Source of the DNA: JAIBBV01 sp044347745
GTDB taxonomy: Bacteria; Bdellovibrionota_C; UBA2361; JAFLCA01
Assembly (NCBI GenBank): GCA_044347745.1
Contig: JBIKUD010000003.1
Coordinates: forward strand, 1-64,000
DNA: 64,000 bases
Direction of reading: 5' to 3'
The notes under the pieces were generated by a model, which worked only from the letters and a program-made list of their open reading frames with translations, was not told where the DNA came from and did no database searches. Below, one piece after another: positions 44,551-52,993 of this stretch. Position 1 is the first letter of the stretch, and each line of letters begins with the position of its first letter. A program made the position numbers and the translations under genes.

Positions 44551-44706
44551 GGTGTTGGAGGACGGGGGAGGATCAAACTTCAACGGAATCAGCACCTGGC
44601 CGGTGACAGGGCCGGTTCGCGGTCGACGGATAAACTGTGAGCCTTCAGCATGCGCATCAACTAAAATATAATGCCATTTCAGCGTCTTTAGGGTACATTC
44701 TTTGCT

Positions 44707-45981
44707 ATGAAGGCCCCAAATGTGTGGTTGTTAAAAGATGGTGAGCCCTTGCCGCATGAAGACAAGGGGCAAAGTTTACGTACTGGGAATTTGGCCAAAG
44801 CGCTGCTTCGGCTTGGCTGCACGGTAACCTGGTTTGCAAGTACTTTTGATCACGGACAAAAACGACAACGCAGCAGCAAGACAGAAGTAATAGATGTTGC
44901 TGACCAGTATCGGATTGTGTTGCTCAAAGGTCCTGGGTATCAAAAAAATGCATCGCTGGGGCGTGTTTTTCATCAATTTGAGACGGGACGCCAGTTTTTG
45001 AGGATTGCTCCTAAAATGGAGCGGCCAGACCTTATTGTTTCAGCCTACCCAACTCCCGAGCTAAATTTTGCAGCAAGTAATTTTGCTTTGAGGCGTCGGG
45101 TGCCATATGTAGTTGACGTTCGCGATCCCTGGCCCGATCTCTTTCCCCAAAAGCCGCATCTTATCCCGCTTAAAGCTTGGTATAAAAAATTACTAAAACG
45201 TAGCCTGAATAGAGCCTGCGGAATTGTGTCCATGAGCGATAAAATGCTTGATTGGACCCTGGGCCATGCGGGGCGAGGAAAAACAGAGGCCGATGCCGTT
45301 TTTCATCTCGGGGCGCAGCGCTCATTGTCGCCCGAGCCACGAATTCAAGAATGGCGCCCGAGCGCCGAAGAGCCTCTGGTTTGTGTCTATTATGCAATGT
45401 TTGGCAAATTGCATCGAGGAGATGTCATTTTAAAGGCGGCGCGAATTTTGTCTGAACAAAAAGAGAAACGTATTCGTTTTATCTTTGTTGGCGATGGAGA
45501 GCTGCGGGCTTTGTGGGAGCAGGAAGTTAGGGACCTTGATTCAGTCCGCTTTTTGGGATGGATGGGAAAAGAAGAAGCATCTCTTGCTCTTCGGCAAGCT
45601 CAAGTAGGCATTATTGCCATAGGCCCTGAAGTTGCCGATGTTTGGTTTGGCAATAAGTTTTTTGAGTATTTGGAAGCAGGGCTTGCGCTTATCAACAATA
45701 CAACTAGTGAGCTTCAGGAGCTTATTCAAACCAAAAATTTGGGATTACAGTTCTCAGGAGTTAGTGCTGAAAACCTAGCTCAGCAGCTTAGATTATTGGT
45801 AGCCCAGCCGGCGATGCTTGCCGAAATGCGGCGTAATGCCTGGCAGCTTTTTCAAGACGAATTTGATTCAGGAAGGGTGTACGAAAAATACGCCCGTCAC
45901 GTACTTCATCTCGCAGGTGTCGACGTGGAACAATCCCAAGCCATGAATAACGCATTGCAGGCAGTCGCGCGAAGAGCTTAG
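44707..45981 (+). CDS. Glycosyltransferase (GT-B, GT4-like)
   Basis: 424 aa. N-terminal donor-independent half (WLLKDGEPLPHEDKGQSLRTG) and PYVVDVRDPWPDLFPQ near residue 137. C-terminal nucleotide-sugar half with RIRFIFVGDGELRALWEQE near 256 and GNKFFEYLEAGLALINNTTSEL near 316. The WLLKDGE-P--------R--------L---G--V opening is typical of GT4 enzymes in capsule and exopolysaccharide clusters. A 156-base gap separates it from the previous glycosyltransferase gene. Confidence 0.85.
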   Translation: MKAPNVWLLKDGEPLPHEDKGQSLRTGNLAKALLRLGCTVTWFASTFDHGQKRQRSSKTEVIDVADQYRIVLLKGPGYQKNASLGRVFHQFETGRQFLRIAPKMERPDLIVSAYPTPELNFAASNFALRRRVPYVVDVRDPWPDLFPQKPHLIPLKAWYKKLLKRSLNRACGIVSMSDKMLDWTLGHAGRGKTEADAVFHLGAQRSLSPEPRIQEWRPSAEEPLVCVYYAMFGKLHRGDVILKAARILSEQKEKRIRFIFVGDGELRALWEQEVRDLDSVRFLGWMGKEEASLALRQAQVGIIAIGPEVADVWFGNKFFEYLEAGLALINNTTSELQELIQTKNLGLQFSGVSAENLAQQLRLLVAQPAMLAEMRRNAWQLFQDEFDSGRVYEKYARHVLHLAGVDVEQSQAMNNALQAVARRA

Positions 45982-46001
45982 ACTGAAAGAGGAGAGTGTG
46001 T

Positions 46002-46895
46002 ATGACCCTTGCCATGTTAAAAGAAGTTGTGATGGATTCAACGAATCCGCACCAAATGAGCGTCGAGCAATGGCGCGCGTTGTTACTGATGCTTGATAGG
46101 GCGAATGACCCGCGTTGGATTCAGAGCCTTGAACAGCGTAAACGAGAGGAAGCAGAATTTCATGATCAGCGGGAGGATCGAAAATCTGATGGTCATGAAG
46201 ACCCAACTAAGGTTGGAGGAAACAAAAAGTATTACTGTTATACTCAAGCTTCTCGGGCTTACAGCGAAGCTTGGATTAGGCAGAATGCGCCGGGTAAGGT
46301 TTTTTTAGACTATGCGTGCGGCGAGGGGAATGCCACAGTGGCTGCCGCTCAGGCGGGGGCGAAATTAGCAATAGGAATAGATATTAGCGGCGAATCAATT
46401 GAACGTGCGCGGCGCCAGGCTGAAGCCAAAGGCGTGGGCTCCTCAACTGTATTTATTCAAGCCGATTGTGAAGATACTCGATTGCCAGCCGGTAGCGTGG
46501 ATTTGATCTATTGTTGTGGAATGCTCCATCATCTCGATTTATCGTATGCCTTCCCGGAAATGCGAAGGATTATGACACCGGGAGCTAAAGCATTTGGATA
46601 CGAAGCGCTTAACTACAATCCGCTCATTAAGTTGTATCGAAAATTAACTCCGGAATTAAGAACTGCTTGGGAAAAAGAGCATATTCTGTCGCTTAAAGAT
46701 CTAGAATTTGCTCGGCGTTTCTTTGAAGTTGAAGATGTGCGCTATTGGAATTTGACCGTAATGGCCGCACCTCATCTGCCCTTTCTTGCTCCTGCGTTCG
46801 CGGCTATTGATGCAGTTCTTACCAAAATTCCTTTGGTGCAGCTTATGTCCTGGATATTCACTTTTGAGCTCAGAAAGAGCCTGCACCTTAAATAA
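46002..46895 (+). CDS. Class I SAM-dependent methyltransferase
   Basis: 297 aa from ATG 46002 with GAGGAG 7 bases upstream (a GTG at 45996 would overlap the Shine-Dalgarno). Motif I is FLDYACGEGNATVAAAQAGAKLAIGIDIS near residue 105, and motifs II-III include IYCCGMLHHLDLSYAFPEM near 168. Residues 1-85 are an Asp/Glu/Lys-rich N-terminal extension, and the C-terminus ends in a hydrophobic segment (LVQLMSWIFTFEL). Last gene of the polysaccharide operon, so a sugar or glycan O-methylation role is likely but not shown. Confidence 0.8.
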   Translation: MTLAMLKEVVMDSTNPHQMSVEQWRALLLMLDRANDPRWIQSLEQRKREEAEFHDQREDRKSDGHEDPTKVGGNKKYYCYTQASRAYSEAWIRQNAPGKVFLDYACGEGNATVAAAQAGAKLAIGIDISGESIERARRQAEAKGVGSSTVFIQADCEDTRLPAGSVDLIYCCGMLHHLDLSYAFPEMRRIMTPGAKAFGYEALNYNPLIKLYRKLTPELRTAWEKEHILSLKDLEFARRFFEVEDVRYWNLTVMAAPHLPFLAPAFAAIDAVLTKIPLVQLMSWIFTFELRKSLHLK

Positions 46896-46917
46896 TTGAG
46901 GTAGCTTTAAGGGGGCC

Positions 46918-49900
46918 TTAAAACTCTTCTCCCAAAGGATTAGAGCGCTCGAGTTTTGAGAAAATGCGATAGGCGCAGGGAACCACAAAAAGCGAGAACA
47001 AGGTTGATACCAGTACGCCGCCCAAAATGGTCACTGCCATGGGGATACGGCTTTCAGCCCCGGGTCCGAGTGCCAGGGCAGGGGGAATAGCGGCAGCAAT
47101 AGTTGCAAAAGAAGTCATAAGAATAGGTCTTAGACGAATCGGCGCGGCAGTCAAAATAGCCTGATCGATGTCCAACTTTTCAACAAACCGTTTGTGATTA
47201 ATAAATTCTACAATCAAGATAGAATTTTTCTTCACAATACCCATAAGCAAAATCATGCCGATTATGCTGAATAAATTAAGCGTTTGGTCGGCGAGGGCCA
47301 AGGCAAATACGGCCCCTGTAATACTGAAGGGCAGGGCCAAGAGCACGGTGACTGGATGAATAAAGCTATTAAATTGGGCTCCCAAAATCATGTAGGCCAC
47401 AATTACACCGAGCCAAAAAACAAAAATGAGGCTCTGAAAAGATTCTTTGAATGTTTGTGCGCCGCCGCCCAGAAAAATAGTGTAACCAGCTGGTAATAAC
47501 TCTTTTCCCAATCGTTCGGCTGTTTGAATTGCTTCTCCCTGAGAGCTCCCTGGTGCTACGTTTGCAAACACCGAAATTGAGCGCTGGCGGTTGCGTCGGG
47601 TGATAGTTTGCAAAGTCTGCTTGGTGCTCACTTCAGCCACCTCGCGCAAAGGAACAATTTCGCCATGAATGTTTCTTACGTCTAATTTGAGTATGTCCTC
47701 TGGTCCGGCCTTTTGGCTTGGTTCAAGCGCAACGCGTACATCGTACCGGCGCCCATCATTGGTGAACTTCCCTTGTCGTTGCCCGCCCATGGCTATGCTT
47801 ATGGTGTCGCTAATAGTTTCAACAGGCACTCCTCGTGCAGCTGCTGAGTCGCGCTTGGGTACTATGGCAACCTCAGGTTGACCCAAGCGATAATCGGTGT
47901 CGATATCTACTACCGTTTTTGAATCTTCTAAGCGTTTAATCAGGGCATTTGTATGAGTTTCAAGTTCATTCCAATCTGAGCCACGTACATTAAATTCAAC
48001 CGGAAAGCCTCGCTGGGCGGTAAATCCACGAGTTGAAAGGTCTTGGGGGAACGCTTTCAAATTCGGAATTTTTTGCATAGCGCTGCGAACTTCGTCCATA
48101 ATTTCGGCTTGAGTTAAGGAACGTTCTTTCGGAGGAACGAGCGAGACAAATGCAATTCCCGTGTTGACTTCTCCTCCGCCGAACCCTCCAATGGCTGCGA
48201 ATACACGTTTTACATCTTTTCGAGACTGAAGATATTTTTCAGCTTCCCGAACAATTTGACTAGTTGCCTCGAGGGAGCTGCCCACTGGGGTCTGAAGACG
48301 CATAATAAAAATGCTCTGGTCTTGGGCTGGAATAAATTCTTTCTTTAGTTTGCCCATAACGGGTAGAGAGAACCCGAAAATGACCAAGGCCACTATAACC
48401 ACAGCCCATCTCAGACGTAGGCAAGCGCCAAGTAATCCGCCGTAGAGTTTTGCAAACCAGGCAAAGATGTCATCTAGTTTGCGGACGAGAGCCCCCTGAG
48501 AATGGGTTTCTTCCATAAACTGCGAGCAGCGCATAGGCGTCAGCGTTACCGCTTCAAGCAGGGAAAGGGCAACGGCAGTTGAAATAGTGACTCCGAATTG
48601 GAAGAAAAATTTGCCAATTACTCCTTCCATGAATGCGACGGGTAGGAAGATGGCAATAACGGCAATCGACGCTGCGATTGCGGCAAATGTAATTTCGTTT
48701 GTGCCGTCACGCGAAGCAATTACGCGAGACTTACCCATGGCATGGTGACGATATATGTTTTCGAGCACCATAATGGCATCGTCAACCACGATACCAATTG
48801 CTAATGCCAAGCCAAGAATAGTAAAGAAGTTAAGGGTGAACCCCATGAAGTAAATTACTGCGAACGTGCCCACAATCGAGGTGGGAATCGAGAGAAGCAC
48901 ATTGAAAGTTGGTCTGAGTGAGCCAAGGAAAAAGAAGCAAACCACTGCAGTCGCTAAGGCCGAAAGCAAGAGTGTAAATTCGGTCTCTTCTACCGATTCA
49001 CGAATAAAAACAGTACTGTCAAAATTAACCCCGATATTAAGATCAGAAGGTAACGTTTTAGCTACCTCCTCCATTTTTGCTTTTACGGTATCGCCGACTT
49101 CAACCGCGTTTGAACCACGTTGTTTTTTTATTCCTAAACCAATTGCTGGCAACCCATTAACTCTTGAAATCCGCCGAATGTCCGCGAGTCCGTCCTCCAC
49201 TCGAGCAATGTCTTTGAGGCGTAAGGAGCTTTGGTAGATGGGGCGACCGCCACGAGAGGTAATAAGAATATTTCCAACCTCTTCTGGAGTGTAGCCCTCT
49301 CCGTAAATACGAACGTTTAATTCCTGCTGGTTATTTTCAAGTCGGCCAGCTGCTATTTCAAGATGCCCACGCAATAATGCATCGCGCACATCCAATAACG
49401 TGAGTTCATGAGTTTTTAGTTTTTGGTTGTCAACCCAAAGGCGAAGATTGCGTTCGGTAAATCCTCCAAGCATTACCTCTCCGACACCAGGGAGAATTTC
49501 AAATCGATCTTTAATATTTTGATCAACGTAGGTAATAAGTTCGTGGAGGCTCCGTTCTCCCGAAACACCAAGCCAAATAATAGGCTGGTCGTCGGGATTT
49601 GTTTTTCGAATTGTAGGCGGATCTACATCTAACGGTAGGCGCACTCGGGACACGGCCGATTGAACTTCTTGGAGGGCAGAGTCCACATCTCGGCCGAGTT
49701 CGAACTCAACCGTAATGGTTGCTTGGCCTTGACGAATGGTTGAGGCGATGTCGCGTATTCCTTCAACGGAAACCAGATTTTCTTCGAGTACGTCTACAAT
49801 TTCTGATTCGATGACGCTAGGCGCAGCTCCATTCCAAGCGACTTGGACCGAGAGTACCGGAAAGTCAACGTCCGGCATCTGGCTAATGCCAAGGCGTAGA

Positions 49901-49989
49901 AAACTGATGGCGCCAAAAAGTACCAGCGCTAATGTAAGCATCCAGGCAAATACCGGGCGGCGAATACTTATCTCTGCTAGAGAACTCAT
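46918..49989 (-). CDS. RND-family efflux transporter (HAE1-type)
   Basis: 1023 aa, full length. Starts MSSLAEISIRRPVFAWMLTLAL, with 12 membrane helices and two large periplasmic loops. Helix 4 carries the proton-relay pair in GIVVDDAIMVLENIYRH near residue 403. Highest similarity is to hydrophobe/amphiphile efflux pumps. ATG 49989 overlaps the stop of the TolC gene by four bases, so the pair is translationally coupled. No membrane fusion protein gene is adjacent, which is odd for an RND system; the adaptor of the second pump (56060-57211) or one elsewhere may serve. Confidence 0.9.
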   Translation of the reverse strand: MSSLAEISIRRPVFAWMLTLALVLFGAISFLRLGISQMPDVDFPVLSVQVAWNGAAPSVIESEIVDVLEENLVSVEGIRDIASTIRQGQATITVEFELGRDVDSALQEVQSAVSRVRLPLDVDPPTIRKTNPDDQPIIWLGVSGERSLHELITYVDQNIKDRFEILPGVGEVMLGGFTERNLRLWVDNQKLKTHELTLLDVRDALLRGHLEIAAGRLENNQQELNVRIYGEGYTPEEVGNILITSRGGRPIYQSSLRLKDIARVEDGLADIRRISRVNGLPAIGLGIKKQRGSNAVEVGDTVKAKMEEVAKTLPSDLNIGVNFDSTVFIRESVEETEFTLLLSALATAVVCFFFLGSLRPTFNVLLSIPTSIVGTFAVIYFMGFTLNFFTILGLALAIGIVVDDAIMVLENIYRHHAMGKSRVIASRDGTNEITFAAIAASIAVIAIFLPVAFMEGVIGKFFFQFGVTISTAVALSLLEAVTLTPMRCSQFMEETHSQGALVRKLDDIFAWFAKLYGGLLGACLRLRWAVVIVALVIFGFSLPVMGKLKKEFIPAQDQSIFIMRLQTPVGSSLEATSQIVREAEKYLQSRKDVKRVFAAIGGFGGGEVNTGIAFVSLVPPKERSLTQAEIMDEVRSAMQKIPNLKAFPQDLSTRGFTAQRGFPVEFNVRGSDWNELETHTNALIKRLEDSKTVVDIDTDYRLGQPEVAIVPKRDSAAARGVPVETISDTISIAMGGQRQGKFTNDGRRYDVRVALEPSQKAGPEDILKLDVRNIHGEIVPLREVAEVSTKQTLQTITRRNRQRSISVFANVAPGSSQGEAIQTAERLGKELLPAGYTIFLGGGAQTFKESFQSLIFVFWLGVIVAYMILGAQFNSFIHPVTVLLALPFSITGAVFALALADQTLNLFSIIGMILLMGIVKKNSILIVEFINHKRFVEKLDIDQAILTAAPIRLRPILMTSFATIAAAIPPALALGPGAESRIPMAVTILGGVLVSTLFSLFVVPCAYRIFSKLERSNPLGEEF

Positions 49990-51344
49990 GATACTGCTCC
50001 GCTTGCCACTTTTAGTTCTGCGTGCGCAATAAAGAGATCGGCCTGTGCACCAGCATATTTTCGTTCTGCTTCGAGTTCTTGTTGGATGGCTGCAAGCACA
50101 TCAAGATTAGTTACCAGTCCAAGTTCATAATCGCGGCGCTGTGCGCTCAGATTCTTTCGGGCTGCCACACGCTGCACATCAATTAACTCGAGTTCTTTGC
50201 GAGTTGATACCAGTTTCACGTGGGCAGTCTTAAGTTCCTTTATAGCCTCGCGTTCTTGCAGTTTTAGTCGCACCTGCGATGCTCGTTCTTTAGCTCGATA
50301 TTCAGCTATCGCAGCTTGGGTAGCGCCACCTTCAAACAGAGGCAGGTCAAATTTGAGCAGGACCTCCCAGTCTCTATTTGAGTCTGGTTCTTCGTACAGG
50401 TAACTATTTCCCTCCAAAAAGAGGGTGGGGAGGTGCCCACGTTCAGCTGCTTTACGCTCTAATGTCGCTGCATTAAGCTGCGCCTGTTTGGCTTTGATAT
50501 CATAGCGGCTTGGGGCTTCCTCAACCTGAGGAGGCTGGGAGCTTGGGAGGTTGGATGGCACACCAAGTTCAAACTGTTCGTTTGTTATGGTTTTGCCCGT
50601 AAGGAAATTAAGCAGTTCTCGACTTGTTCCTAAAAGCCCTTGATTTTGCGCACGCGAAGCACTTACGGCAGCCTTATCGGCAAGAGCTGCTTCGATTTCG
50701 CCTTCTCTGGCTTTTCCAAGAGTTCGAAATTTTTCAAGCTCGGTGATGCGATCAGATAATACCTGCTCAGTGCGTTTAAGCAGCGCATCGTCGCGCTGGT
50801 AGAGCGCCGTCTGTGCATACACTCGAGCAACATCTGCATACAAAAGCTCGCCTTGACGAACTTTGAGGTGTCTCTGGGCCTCTAAGCCCGATTCTCGCGC
50901 ATCTGCCACCAAAGACTCTCTAAACCCGGTGAAGAGGGGCTGGCGAAGTGTCAGTGACCAATCTCTGGGCTTAGAGCGACGGCTTCCAGTGCTTGAGTTC
51001 GATCCTTGCGAAGAATCATCTGAAAAAGTTGAACCAGTCAACCGTCCATAATTTTGGCTACTTCGAAATCGGTGCGTGCCGAGTATGTGGATTTCGGGAT
51101 ACAGGGCGGCAAGGGCTTGTTGATATTGAGCCTCGGCAGCAAGAATAAGTTCTTGAGATTCCTGTAATGCTTCACTTTGTGCCAGCGCAAGCTGATACGC
51201 CTCATCCATAGAGAGCTTTAATTTTTCAGTTGGAGCAGCATGGGTTACGGAAACGCACGCGAGGAGTGCGCTAATTGTTAAAATGAATGAGAGCGGAAGG
51301 ACGGCAAAGTTTTGGCATTTTTGATAAGGGACTAAGAACTTCAT
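49986..51344 (-). CDS. TolC-family outer-membrane channel protein
   Basis: 452 aa from ATG 51344 (GGAG ten bases upstream). An in-frame ATG at 51416 lies before a long hydrophilic stretch and would weaken the signal peptide. The signal peptide ends near THAAP. Two homologous halves with coiled-coil helices follow (LALAQSEALQESQELILAAEAQYQQALAAL and the second half near residue 330). No lipobox. Forms the outer-membrane exit duct for the RND pump encoded right after it. A promoter is predicted at 51455-51483. Confidence 0.85.
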   Translation of the reverse strand: MKFLVPYQKCQNFAVLPLSFILTISALLACVSVTHAAPTEKLKLSMDEAYQLALAQSEALQESQELILAAEAQYQQALAALYPEIHILGTHRFRSSQNYGRLTGSTFSDDSSQGSNSSTGSRRSKPRDWSLTLRQPLFTGFRESLVADARESGLEAQRHLKVRQGELLYADVARVYAQTALYQRDDALLKRTEQVLSDRITELEKFRTLGKAREGEIEAALADKAAVSASRAQNQGLLGTSRELLNFLTGKTITNEQFELGVPSNLPSSQPPQVEEAPSRYDIKAKQAQLNAATLERKAAERGHLPTLFLEGNSYLYEEPDSNRDWEVLLKFDLPLFEGGATQAAIAEYRAKERASQVRLKLQEREAIKELKTAHVKLVSTRKELELIDVQRVAARKNLSAQRRDYELGLVTNLDVLAAIQQELEAERKYAGAQADLFIAHAELKVASGAVS

Positions 51345-51454
51345 AACAAACTGTCTCCATGTGAGACGGGAATACAGAAATGGTTTGGCGTAGAATGTTT
51401 GCGCAAACCTGTTCAAAAAAACACCTGCAACATCAAATCAGCTGATACCCCCGT

Positions 51455-51483
51455 ATACTAGAAAAATCCTCAGCATACGGCAA
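51455..51483 (-). promoter_or_regulatory. Sigma70-like promoter for the TolC-RND operon
   Basis: On the minus strand, -35 TTGCCG (51483-51478), a 17-base spacer and -10 TAGTAT (51460-51455). The TAGTATA hexamer-plus-one also occurs in the B12/XRE promoter, hinting at a shared control element. Confidence 0.45.
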
Positions 51484-51530
51484 ACATGCGTCTTTGCGTA
51501 AAAACACGTATGGCTACGTATTTCAGTGTA

Positions 51531-52433
51531 TTATGAGCTTTGCCGAGAGAGTAAAAGCTCCTCAAGTGAGAGCCCAAGTGCCGTAGCTAGCCGCGCGATT
51601 ACGCCAATCGTTACATTTTGTTTTCCATGCTCCACTGTGCTTAGGTAGGTACGATCCAAACCTGCGCTCTCAGCCAGCGCGGACTGGTTGAGTTGCAGTT
51701 CTCTTCGTCTTGATGCAATTCGATTGCCGAGCTCCCTAAGGTACTGTTCCACCGAAACCTGGGATGTAGGCAGCTGCAAGAGCTTACGGGCACTTTGCTG
51801 GGCCTCTACGGCGTCAAATGCAACGGCGTCAGCTCCGCACTGCATTAAATCTTGCCCCACAAGAACTTCAATTGGACCACCAACAATAATTTTTGGAGCT
51901 TGCGGTACCGATTTGAGGAGCTTCAAGCACTCCTTAAGCGCAGGGATGTCTTGGGCCTGAAAAACCGAAAGGCCCACCAGCGCCGGCTTTACTTGAAGCA
52001 CATGCCGAAGTAAGTCATTTGCGGGAGTACTGGCTCCCAAGAAATGTATGTCCCAGCCGTCAACATCTAAAAAATCGGCTACCACCCGGGCTCCTAAAAT
52101 ATGTTGGTTGCCCTCTACGCAGGAGATTACAGCCTTCAAGTGCAAGGGCGCGCGTTTTGGAACTCGGGCCCGCACCTTGACCATGAGTTCAAGGCAAATT
52201 TGGGTGGCCATATGCTCTTCCGCTACGGTGGCTTTTCCATTACGCCACAACGCACCAATATCCCGCAGTCCAGGCATGAGAAGACCCAAATAAATTTGTT
52301 CCCATGCCAATTTTGCTGACCAGGCTTTGTCGATAACAGCAGAGGCAGCTGAAGAGTCGCCAGCTTGAAACGCAGCAATAAGGTTTTGCTGTAAAGATTT
52401 GAGCAACAATTTGGTTTTCTTTGCGTTGTTCAT
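51531..52433 (-). CDS. B12-binding regulator with C-terminal XRE helix-turn-helix (CarH-like sensor)
   Basis: 300 aa from ATG 52433. Residues 10-90 form the helical B12-cap with W63-x9-E73-H74 (GALWRNGKATVAEEH), the signature of adenosylcobalamin photoreceptors such as CarH/LitR. Residues 100-220 are the Rossmann B12-binding domain, with the cobalt-ligand His111 in GNQHILGARVV, a Gly-rich loop KIIVGGPIEVL near 181 and LGASTP near 133. Residues 232-294 are a Cro/C1-type HTH (LNQSALAESAGLDRTYLSTVEHGKQNVTI). CarH has an N-terminal MerR HTH, so this domain order is unusual. Predicted role: light- or B12-controlled repressor of itself and the divergent SRPBCC gene. Confidence 0.8.
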   Translation of the reverse strand: MNNAKKTKLLLKSLQQNLIAAFQAGDSSAASAVIDKAWSAKLAWEQIYLGLLMPGLRDIGALWRNGKATVAEEHMATQICLELMVKVRARVPKRAPLHLKAVISCVEGNQHILGARVVADFLDVDGWDIHFLGASTPANDLLRHVLQVKPALVGLSVFQAQDIPALKECLKLLKSVPQAPKIIVGGPIEVLVGQDLMQCGADAVAFDAVEAQQSARKLLQLPTSQVSVEQYLRELGNRIASRRRELQLNQSALAESAGLDRTYLSTVEHGKQNVTIGVIARLATALGLSLEELLLSRQSS

Positions 52434-52440
52434 ACCCAAC

Positions 52441-52486
52441 ATTATACTATAAATAGTAGACTAAAGGCAACCTAGCCAAGTATGCT
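52441..52486. promoter_or_regulatory. Divergent promoters sharing a palindrome
   Basis: On the minus strand, -35 TTGCCT (52470-52465), an 18-base spacer and a consensus -10 TATAAT (52446-52441) put the start point at or next to ATG 52433, so the regulator mRNA may be leaderless. A 14-base palindrome TACTAT-AA-ATAGTA (52445-52458) overlaps that -10. On the plus strand, a -35-like TAGACT (52457-52462) and -10 TATGCT (52481-52486) with 18 bases between them lead to the SRPBCC gene. One bound dimer could block both. Confidence 0.6.
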
Positions 52487-52516
52487 AAAGAGAGCAACAG
52501 CCAGTGGAGTGTGATT

Positions 52517-52993
52517 ATGCATTACCAACTTCAAGATGTGCTCGTGGTGCCGAAGCCTATAGAGGAAGTGTGGTCATTTTTCTCTGACCCACGAAATCTT
52601 CCGCTAATTACTCCGCCGGATTTGGGGTTTAAAATAATATCCGATCCCGGAAATGAAACTTTTCCAGGCTTAATTATACGCTACCAGGTTACTCCACTAC
52701 TGGGTGTACCATTAGAGTGGGTGAGTGAAATTACCCATGTGGTGCCGGAGCAGCTCTTTGTTGATGAGCAGCGTTTTGGGCCTTACGCGTTTTGGCATCA
52801 TTTGCACCGATTTAGAAGCGAGGGGAGCACGACGGTTGTTGAAGATGTGGTGAACTATCGTCTGCCTATGGGAGTGCTTGGCCGTATTGTGCATCCTTTT
52901 ATTGTGCGCCCCAAATTGGAGCGCATTTTTAGGTATAGGCGTAGCGTTGTGGAACAACTTATGGGGACTGCAACTACGCAGCTAATGAGCTAA
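52517..52993 (+). CDS. SRPBCC (START-like) family protein
   Basis: 158 aa from ATG 52517 with GGAG seven bases upstream. Starts MHYQLQDVLVVPKPIEEVWSF, then FFSDPRNLPLITPPDLGF near residue 22, the typical helix-grip opening, and a YAFWHHLHRF strand near 92. The family has a deep hydrophobic cavity for lipids or cofactors. SRPBCC genes sit in light-induced CarH/LitR regulons of other bacteria (established knowledge), which supports the regulator assignment. It converges on the second RND gene and overlaps its end by 20 bases. Confidence 0.75.
   Translation: MHYQLQDVLVVPKPIEEVWSFFSDPRNLPLITPPDLGFKIISDPGNETFPGLIIRYQVTPLLGVPLEWVSEITHVVPEQLFVDEQRFGPYAFWHHLHRFRSEGSTTVVEDVVNYRLPMGVLGRIVHPFIVRPKLERIFRYRRSVVEQLMGTATTQLMS

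Noticed and set aside
46906..46922. TTTAAGG-GGG-CCTTAAA palindrome at the methyltransferase/RND convergence
   Set aside because: Short and overlapping the pump stop codon, without a T-run; not strong enough as a terminator.
25196..51531. Shared 15-mer CGTATTTCAGTGTAT at 25196-25210 and 51517-51531
   Set aside because: A 15-base match is expected by chance about once or twice in a window of this size, and the contexts are unrelated.
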